14,407 bases of DNA. Source: Phoronis ovalis (taxonomy: Eukaryota; Phoronida; Phoronidae). The position numbers and the translations under genes are program-made. Where the stretch lies: the NCBI GenBank assembly GCA_028565635.1, contig JAOXYB010032586.1, forward strand, positions 1 to 14,407, in the 5' to 3' direction. Under the pieces are notes generated by a model. The model ran no database searches, was not told the DNA's origin, and saw only the letters and a program-made list of their open reading frames with translations. This document shows, piece after piece, positions 7,316-14,407 of the stretch (positions are counted from its first letter, which is position 1; each line of letters begins with the position of its first letter).

Positions 7316-8927
7316 GATTTAAAACAAAATGTCTTGTATTATTTCTGTACTTGTTCCCCGATTCTAGCTTATATAGGTCTAGGAAGTGATGTATAATTGT
7401 GTGTATTTACACTGACGCCTGACTTCATTTCGTGGGAACCTTATACCTTATACATACCAGGCTAGACGCCTAACATCTATTCTATCGAATGGATGACTAG
7501 ACAAGCTCGTGCGTACTCTTAACGCATTCCACAAGTTAACACCTCGCAGTGTACACTATACACCAAAATACTGAACGTAAATATATACCCGATATTTTAC
7601 TTTACAAATGGTAACATTTCGACTACTAATACACAGGCTTAAAAGTGATACAAAAGGCGGCGAATTGTAGTGCAAACATGGATAATCTAATATTTTTTTA
7701 TTCTTAAACAATTCTAAAAAGGAAATTCAGTTTTATTCAGGATTAGTCTGACCGACTATTTATTTGGTTCCCAAAAAGAACAATTCAATTCCGTTTTATT
7801 TTTTCTTAGCTATTAATTTCTACGAATTACCATTAGTTTAAAATTACTAGTAGTACACGCTTTTCTGTTTATTAAAATCCAGTTAACTTGCTAAATGTTT
7901 CTAAATATTAGGAATAAACAATCTCAAGCTGCTCAAAAGCGCTATACGTATTATTGTATCCTTAAAATGAAGTATTTTATCATCTAGAGTCCATTATATT
8001 TGTCAAACTTTAATATCTTAAAAAAGCGTGTGTTGAGCGTTTCCATCATTAGATGAACCATATACAATTCCGTTACAACTGTGGTTGAAAATTCAGACTA
8101 TATTTTGCTGAGTAAATTGTTTTTCATAAGAACAGTTAAGCATACTTTTCGATTAAAAAACCCATGGGTAATCTTGAGCTTAAATACACGCCCATGGGGG
8201 CACTAGAAGGCGGAAAACAAAACCGCAAAGACCACTTTCGTATTCAGACAGCGTTAATAATTCCCAAGGATTCAACAACCCAGTCTAGTCGACAACTATA
8301 TTTGTGGTCTTCGACTGTGAACATGAGACAATTTTACATTTATTTACGTATATTTATGACTTGATGCAAATTCTACATTTAATCTGTTTGGGATTTTTTT
8401 TTTCAAGAATTGCACGAAAAATTTAAGATCTTCTATAAAACTATGGACCGATTTTTTGTTATTATTTGTTATCAGATCTATAGGCTATCATTACATTGTG
8501 GTTTGTTGATTGGTGAGGCAAAACTACCTTTGTCTTGCATTATAAAATGTTCTACCATAAAGCATTCCGAAATGATTTAGTAAGGTAATTGTTTGGCGTA
8601 TGATTACACCGAAATTAATTTATCATTATTACATTCCCTATTTTTACCAGCCTGATTAATAGGAACTCTCAGATCAGTCTGCTAGCTAATTCACGTAAAA
8701 TATTATTATATTTAATATATCAATATTGACTGCATAATGATTGCATTGTAAAGACGAAAAAAATATACATTTCGACAGATGCTTAATTGCAGCTAACACG
8801 CGTACTTTCTTGCTTATTTAGTTTCAAAAACTATACAATCAGATTGGTCAATGAACGAAATCTTAGTTTTCTCATTTACTTAATAAAGGTTACTTACAAA
8901 AAAAATGAAACACTATATCCGTTTAAA
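7316..8927. other. Intergenic DNA between the two convergent genes
   Basis: AT-rich, with no recognisable gene, RNA or transposon. The only open frame of any length (8164-8364, +) has no motif. Two copies of the 8-bp palindrome CCCATGGG lie exactly 30 bp apart (8161 and 8191). Confidence 0.5.
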
Positions 8928-8933
8928 TTTATT
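8928..8933 (-). terminator. Candidate polyadenylation signal of the receptor kinase gene
   Basis: TTTATT on the plus strand, AATAAA on the minus strand, 473 bases after the kinase stop codon. It is the first exact AATAAA I see downstream of that stop, giving a 3' UTR of roughly 0.5 kb. Variant signals closer to the stop cannot be excluded. Confidence 0.35.
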
Positions 8934-9406
8934 TTTGTAAAAAGGCTATCAACAATGAACTGAGAACAACTAAGCGTGTTTACTGACCAAATCTCACAAA
9001 ATGGCAGCTGTAAAATGGCCATCATATCATTTAAAACCAGAACAATACAATGTATGTGTCACCCCATTTTAACCACTCTCCTTATTTAAATATTTGTCTT
9101 ACTTAAATCTGGAAGATTAACAGGTATTTTCAAATTAAGAAAATGCAAAATTATTATAGGGACCTGCTTAGCACCGACAGTGATGGAACCAAAATTTCGG
9201 AAAGTTATTCCCATATATGCTTGTATTGAATTTGCCACCTCTCTGTTATGTTATAACCCGAAATACAAAAAAGCTGAAAATACAACTCCCTGGCACAACT
9301 GCTAAACAACTGCGAAATACTGTTTATCCTTAACGATTTGATTATACTTAATCACAGATAGAGTCCAGGTATAAGTGCTTTTTACGCGTGTCACAGAGTG
9401 TCCGAT
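8934..9406 (-). other. Receptor kinase 3' UTR (inferred)
   Basis: Non-coding stretch between the stop codon at 9409-9407 and the candidate polyadenylation signal. It holds two AAAATGGC words 14 bp apart (8998-9005 and 9012-9019), reading as YY1-type sites on the plus strand. Nothing else is recognised. Confidence 0.35.
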
Positions 9407-9764
9407 TTATAATTTAGTCGTCACCAAGACAAAGCTGTTTTCTTTCGAGATCGTCGATTCGTTGGCAGTAGTTTCCAGGCGCACATCTTCACCCACACAC
9501 TCGGCTGCACCAATGGGCACTATTACATCCTTAAACACAGGGTCGCGCACAATATCAACTTGACTTGCTGCATCTAGTAACGATGAATCGATACTTTCTG
9601 AGCTGCCACGAATTCGGTAGTAATCTTTATGCTGATCAGAACTCAAATCAAGATAGTTGCTATGACAGCAGGACTGAAGAAACTCATCAAAGATATCACG
9701 AAGCTCTGTGAATGTCGGTCGTTTAGTAGGGTTCTCACTCCAGCAATCAAACATTACGGTATAC
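9407..9764 (-). other. Receptor kinase terminal exon
   Basis: Acceptor AAATATAG ends at 9765. The exon completes Leu205 and encodes YTVMFDCW...RPTFTEL, the last kinase helix, then the C-terminal tail and TAA. The tail (about residue 236 on) is rich in Ser, Asp, Glu and Val. Tyrosines in NYLDL (near 242) and DYYR (253-254) are candidate phosphotyrosine docking sites; NYLDL resembles the EYLDL of FGFR tails. Confidence 0.9.
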
Positions 9765-12700
9765 CTATATTTAAATTTTTAAAAAGAAACAAGATAGTTA
9801 AGAAAACTATTAAGCTGGAAATATAGTTATGCTGGCCTGTTGGTTAGTCTGAAAATAAGATAGCAAACAGAAAACAGAAATAACATTAAAAAAATAAACT
9901 GACTGTGATCTTCAATGGTCGTAAATCATGCATTATGTCTGCCATTTACTAGAAACAATAAAATTTCTGTATGTTTTTCGCGAGTTTGAAGTTAATCTGT
10001 AACCATTACGTAAAGTATTTGTTAATTGTGGTGCTAAACAATACAGAACAGACTAAAAACTAAAGTGAGGAATACATACACGGATCGTTAGGAGCGTGAT
10101 AAATAATACGATAATAGACAAGTCATAAACCAAATCATTAACTAGACAAATAAAACAGCTAATTTGAAAGTCCATTTAATAACAGAGTATCATTCCTAAG
10201 AAAACACACATAAAAAATGATCCTCTAGATCTAGTATCAACTACGTACAAGGCCTTCATTGTGCTAGTCGTCGCAACTTTTGAAGTTTAAACTAATATTA
10301 AAAGAATGTAAACAAATCCCAGCCCACAGGTAAAAGAAGGCTAATTATTTGGTGAAGAGGCGTATGAAATTACAATGCAAATATATTGGATATGACAACT
10401 GTAACAATTCTCTTCTTATACAGATTATTTAAACCCTAGTTTGGGGCAATAACACTGTTCTTATATCCGTACAAATTACGTAGCTGAAATGTTAACATTT
10501 TATTCATTTCGTTTATTTGAAAATGTAAAATAAATAGCGGGCCAGGAATAAGGATATAATTACACAATGATTAAATGTTATCATAAATGGGAAGTAATGG
10601 ACTAAGTACTTTTAATGTTATGTAACTCATAAAATAGAAAAGATTTTTTATCTGACCTCCCAGAAACTGACAGATAATTGGAAAAGGCATCCTGTAATTT
10701 ACCTGTCAAATATAAAGTGAACAAAGCCGGCATAAAAACGATTGCTCATATCAAGATAAAACGTTCAGAAGAAACCTGGTTATAATAACTATGAGGATTC
10801 ACAAATAAATGTTTTCGACTCGTATACATTTAAGATCTTCTTTCTGTTAGAACATGTACGTACTGCACATATTGGTTGTAAAGTTTACTCAAGATTATTT
10901 TACTGCACTGTCAACCCAACGATGTGTGGCTTTCATATTTATTTAGACACGGACAATTTAGAATTATTTCTTCAAATGAGGATAAAGATAAGTTTCTCAG
11001 CAGAGTTTGAAAACTTCACGAGCATTTTTTTTGTTATCCAGAAACTAATTGATATCATTAAAAAAATACTTGAATTTGCAAATTATACAATGCCTTTTTA
11101 TATTGTTTAAAATAAGTTTGAAGACAAAATGTGCCTATAAAGGTGACCCAGAGCAGTTGTTGTTGAAGAAAGTATTAGTCACATGTACAAGAGATAACCC
11201 TAGTAGTACGTTTTAACTGTAGAATGTTTTAATTCACTGACAAGTTAAGGATCTCCGGTAATCCAGACGCAAGTATTCTTAGATATGGTTATTATTACCG
11301 TGACTGCTTGCTACGTCACCGAATAGTTATATATGCCACAAAAGTAAAAACCACTGTTGCAACAGCACGTGTAGCCGGCCGTGGTGTAAGTTTTCGATGG
11401 ACTCTACGTTCACAGTTATTTAGAAATATGCATTTTATGTTTATTTGATCAGTATAATACTGACGGGAAATTAATTAAGCTCCTCAGAATAAAATATATT
11501 TTTAAAATTATCTTATTATATTTGAATTTTAAAACTGATTTAAGAAAAAAATAAGATCATGAACTCAGACAGTTATGCATGTGGCAGGGCTGAAAACACT
11601 TCTTTTAAAAAACGACGGACGGATGACATCAACACAGCCAAATATGCCATTAATATTAATTGAGTAATAAAACAAGATATTAAACAATTATGACCGGCAT
11701 TGTGAACTCTATCAAATTTCACTGTAGGTGGTAAGAAATGAAGAAAGATACGAATTTGCGCTAAGAATAAAAATACACTTACATATGACAAAGACCACGA
11801 GTATGTAAAACAGACTATATTTGTTTTATTTTATACAGAATTCTTCTACTTTTTTAAAACTAAAGTAGCAAGTAAACATGGCAATGTAATATTTATATTA
11901 CTTTTCATTTTGATGCCCACAAGTAAAAATACCTATCCAAAATATAGGTGCTGATGAAAAGTAGTAATTTGCCTTTTAGAAGTTAATTGTATAAAGTCTG
12001 TAGCAACAATTTCAGTAATCAAGAATAAAGTTTTGCCTGGCTAGTGTTTTTTCTAGATACTAACACAGTTGTTTTCAAATTTTTTTAGTTTTGGATTTTT
12101 CCTAGGTTAACTGGTTTACTTACAACATCTTTTTTATTTTTTTGTAAATGTAAAAAGAACTTCGTTAATCATAAAGATGCAGCAATTTGATTTTCTAGGT
12201 TTATTTATGTAAACGGTTTTTCTTTGAGTGACGGACTGGTTTTATTTCAGTTTTACTTGATAGTCTACAGAATACGTAGTTGTCACAACTGATTTGCTTG
12301 AAAATGCACAGTCTGCATTTTTCTAAGGCCAGCTGGACAAACTCATATCATCCTCCAATCTAAAGAAAGTCAAAACTGATTTCCTTTCAATTACTCTCAC
12401 AAAAAATCAGGTGAGAAACTTTCATACTATCTGGCAAAGCGTTTTTAATACTCGATCTGGGGCACATGTAAAATAGACTGGTCCTTATACATGTATATAA
12501 GAACTTTACTAAAAACGAGATTGTATTATATTACCTTGGCAACATGCTAAAACTTTACTGAGTAATATATTATGTAAACACGATCCTGAAGTACTCTGTT
12601 ACGTGAAAGTATATACAAGATCGGGACAAAAACTATTTACAAGGTATTATAACATGCTCATCAAGACAACATCTGCATCAAAGTGATTCACGGGTGCGAT

Positions 12701-13928
12701 TACCTTTTTACCAATGTATTGTGCTACCACCTATCGTGGAGCAGCTAGAAGAGTGGGATGTACATTGCAGAAAATACTTACAATAGATCAGGGCATGCGT
12801 CCGGCTGTTCCATGCGGTAACCAGCCTTTAGTGCTCGTAATAAGTCACCGTTAGCAAAGGTCGGGTATGGTGTGCCACCAAGTGTTATTAACTCAAACAA
12901 CAATACACCATAGGACCACCTGGTAAAGAAACATATATTAAGGCTAGCGAGCATACAGTACCATCAGCAGCTTTCTGTAAAGCAAGTTAATTCACGTGTG
13001 CCTGTATGAACAGAAAATGCAAGCGATGATTGGCAAACGAAATGACTGAATAGTGTGGCAGTGTCAGGACAAACGGGACAAACTCCTTTTGGACTCATTA
13101 TATCAGAACATCGGTCGTGCAGGTACATGTCAGCGTCTTATCGCCGACCGCTTAATACTTACACATCACTTGCCGATGTAAACAACAAATCAAAGATAGC
13201 TTCTAGTGACATCCATTTCAGTGGTAGTTTTCCTCCTTTCCTGTTAACGTAAACCTTGTCATCATAGATGTATCGAGTCAAACCGAAATCTCCTATCTTA
13301 ACGGACTTATTGTTATCTACTAAAACATTCCTGGCAGCCAAATCACGATGCACGTAACCTTTCTGAGATAAAAATTCCTAGATGAATAAAGACAAAAAAA
13401 GACAACACATTATACACTGTGTAAAATGAATAATTTAGACAATATATCGCGGAAATAAGATCTGTAATTTCTACATTTGTGAAAAACTAATTCAACAATA
13501 CCCGTTTCGTATAGGTAAACAGGGATCACTCCTTCGTGACGGGTCCACCACAACTTGACGGTTTCATTCCTCAACAACAGATTTAATTTACATTTGTCGA
13601 ATCATTTTTCCGGACACATATCATGCTAACTATTGGGGTCCGGAATATTCCATTCAAGTACTTACCATGCCAATAGCAATTTGCCTAGCAAATGAATATA
13701 AATCTTGAAGCGATAATGTTGCTTCAGCTCCATTATGAGACGGTCTGTGACAACGTAGGTAATGAACTAAGTCGCCATTATTCATATGTTCAACAACAAC
13801 GCACAGTGGATTTTCAACGTTCAGAGTACAGCAGCCAGTCATACTGACAATGTGAGCGTGATGACCGAGTCGCTTCATGATATCAATCTCTTGCAAAAAC
13901 TCCTGTTTTTGATTATCAGACGCGTGAT
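9407..13928 (-). CDS. Receptor tyrosine kinase, 3' part: complement(join(9407..9764,12782..12919,13163..13377,13666..13928))
   Basis: Four exons give the last 323 residues (numbered from His1 at 13926) of a receptor-type protein tyrosine kinase, which would phosphorylate tyrosines on itself and partners after ligand binding. Visible in order: helix C with Glu13 in FLQEIDIMK, hinge VVVEH (43-47), short insert, catalytic loop HRDLAARN (97-104, base Asp99), DFG (117-119), activation loop with Tyr123, 125 and 130, LPLKWM then SLE (144-146) in the APE position, SDVWSYGVLLFE, CW...RPTF (Arg220), and a tail of about 88 residues with YLDL and DYYR. All three splice junctions keep frame. HRDLAARN and LPLKWM are tyrosine-kinase hallmarks. 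The short insert and PSHN...LSLQDL resemble FGFR; the activation loop resembles the Cad96Ca/Tie-like group. PDGFR/VEGFR types with long inserts are unlikely. The ATP-binding loop, lysine, membrane segment and ectodomain lie outside the window, so the subfamily stays open. Confidence 0.93.
9765..12781 (-). other. Receptor kinase last intron, about 3.0 kb
   Basis: Bounded by donor TT|GTAAGT at 12782/12781 and acceptor TATAG at 9765. It is AT-rich. I see no nested gene: open frames at 10922-11110 (+) and 11573-11791 (-) have no family resemblance. A perfect 8-bp inverted repeat lies at 12301-12321. The other two introns of the kinase in this window are under 300 bases. Confidence 0.85.
12301..12321. 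repeat. Perfect 8-bp inverted repeat with 5-base loop
   Basis: AAAATGCA (12301-12308) and TGCATTTT (12314-12321) are exact reverse complements around CAGTC, inside the long kinase intron. The function is unknown, and chance is plausible in AT-rich DNA. Confidence 0.6.
12782..12919 (-). other. Receptor kinase exon (WSYGVLLFE...RMEQP)
   Basis: 138 bases between acceptor TTTACCAG (ending 12920) and donor GTAAGT (from 12781). It completes Val159 and encodes 45 residues: WSYGVLLFELITLGG, PYPTFANGDLL and GYRMEQPDACPDL, which are kinase helices F to H. It is too short to stand out as an open frame and was found by reading the minus strand for the missing kinase subdomains. Confidence 0.92.
12920..13162 (-). 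other. Receptor kinase intron, 243 bases
   Basis: GTAAGT donor and TTTACCAG acceptor. It splits the Val codon of SDV|W. It contains a 6-bp inverted repeat, CGGTCG (13112-13117) with CGACCG (13145-13150), just inside the donor end. Confidence 0.85.
13163..13377 (-). other. Receptor kinase exon (catalytic and activation loops)
   Basis: 215 bases from acceptor TTCATCTAG to donor GTAAGT. It encodes EFLSQKGY, then VHRDLAARNVLV, KIGDFGLTR, the activation loop, LPLKWMSLEAIF and TSASDV. The residues needed for catalysis (His, Arg and Asp of HRD, Asn104, Asp117 of DFG) are all present, so the kinase should be active rather than a pseudokinase, as far as this half shows. Confidence 0.94.
13378..13665 (-). 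other. Receptor kinase intron, 288 bases, with hairpin
   Basis: Phase 0, between QIAIGM and EFLSQKGY, with GTAAGT donor and TCTAG acceptor. About 20 bases after the donor lies a perfect 8-bp inverted repeat: TTCCGGAC (13608-13615) and GTCCGGAA (13638-13645), loop 22 bases. Confidence 0.85.
13666..13928 (-). other. Receptor kinase exon (helix C to helix E)
   Basis: 263 bases from acceptor TTCTCTGTTTCAG to donor ATG|GTAAGT. After two bases of a split codon it encodes 87 residues: the acidic/basic lead-in, helix C, HIVSMTGCC, the hinge and SFARQIAIGM. The hinge has valine in the gatekeeper position, as in FGFRs. The exon carrying the glycine-rich loop and ATP-binding lysine is not found up to 14407. 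Confidence 0.92.
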
Positions 13929-14407
13929 CTGAAACAGAGAACTATAAAGTTTTTTACAGAATAAATGATCGTTGATTGCGAATCGAAATTAACTAATACA
14001 AATATAATCCAAAAAGTGAATGTCATCGTTGTATATATACATATTAAGCTATCTTTAGCTTAGGACTGAATGCACATTGGTAGCCAAAAATTGTTGAAGA
14101 TTCGTATTGACATTTGACCTACTTCTCAAGGCCATTTTGAAATGTCACCTGGCCTAATTATACGCCCATAAACCCATGGTCCACGTGAATCCACCTTCGA
14201 ATCGTCAAGTCAATGCTTCGTCTTTCCCGAAATGGGCGCAATGTAACGTGCACTCTCAGGTACAAACATAGCCGCCGGTCGGCCATGTTGGAAATAATCG
14301 GGGTCGAACTTATATCCTATGTCTACTTTGCTTTGACCAGTATTTACCCTGTACCAAATATGAAGATGATCCGACAAAAACAAAAGCTATTATTGCGAGC
14401 CAACATC
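13929..14407. other. Upstream kinase intron, with a possible dispersed repeat at its far end
   Basis: No exon is recognised. From about 14100 to the edge the sequence is richer in G and C than its surroundings and has a different texture (CCATGGTCCACGTG, GCCGCCGGTCGGCCATG, ACCAAATATGAAGATGATCC). That style is common in dispersed repeats of mollusc genomes, but I cannot name a family and no terminal repeats are visible. TGACATTT (14108-14115) and AAATGTCA (14140-14147) form an 8-bp inverted repeat. Confidence 0.3.

Noticed and set aside
11573-11791. Hydrophobic 72-codon open frame (-) in the long kinase intron
   Set aside because: Membrane-like composition, but no ATG start in context, no recognisable family, and it does not fit the kinase reading frame or domain order.
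1-14407. Bacterial operons, CRISPR arrays, phage or defence systems
   Set aside because: Spliced animal genes with polyadenylation signals throughout; no regularly spaced repeats, Shine-Dalgarno-led gene runs or integrase genes are seen.

Overview
The window reads as animal nuclear DNA: AT-rich, gene-sparse, with spliced genes, GT-AG introns and AATAAA polyadenylation signals. The mature domain of its BMP ligand has the one-residue-longer [10 protein letters not shown] stretch that separates protostome BMP2/4 proteins from the vertebrate form, and otherwise stays very close to vertebrate BMP2 and BMP4. Together these point to a lophotrochozoan, most likely a mollusc; the species is not determined.

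Layout. Positions 1-3400 are AT-rich non-coding DNA with a hammerhead-ribozyme-like core (1282-1306), a run of small perfect hairpins (1430-1490) and a possible minus-strand terminal exon with its own polyadenylation signal (2659-2871). Positions 3412-3764 hold eleven TAATTA homeodomain-type sites, including a 19-bp tandem duplication, and look like an enhancer. A CCAAT box, TATA box and initiator at 4517-4606 form a candidate promoter, followed by a possible non-coding first exon.

The BMP2/4 (dpp) gene on the plus strand is complete: coding exons 5138-5432 and 6213-7015 join in phase 1 to give a 365-residue preproprotein with signal peptide, prodomain, furin-type sites and the seven-cysteine knot domain. 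Its 3' UTR has an AU-rich element, a GC-rich island and two polyadenylation signals (7092 and 7290).

After about 1.6 kb of intergenic DNA, the 3' half of a receptor tyrosine kinase gene lies on the minus strand: four exons (13928-13666, 13377-13163, 12919-12782, 9764-9407) encoding the kinase domain from helix C to the C-terminus. The upstream exons (ATP-binding loop, membrane segment, ectodomain) lie beyond the right edge. The two genes are tail to tail.

Both genes are cell-signalling components, a secreted TGF-beta-superfamily morphogen and a growth-factor-type receptor kinase, but nothing in the sequence shows that they act together. I found no convincing evidence of an undescribed biological system. 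The best leads are the homeodomain-site cluster upstream of BMP2/4, the hammerhead-like core and the unrecognised minus-strand exon.
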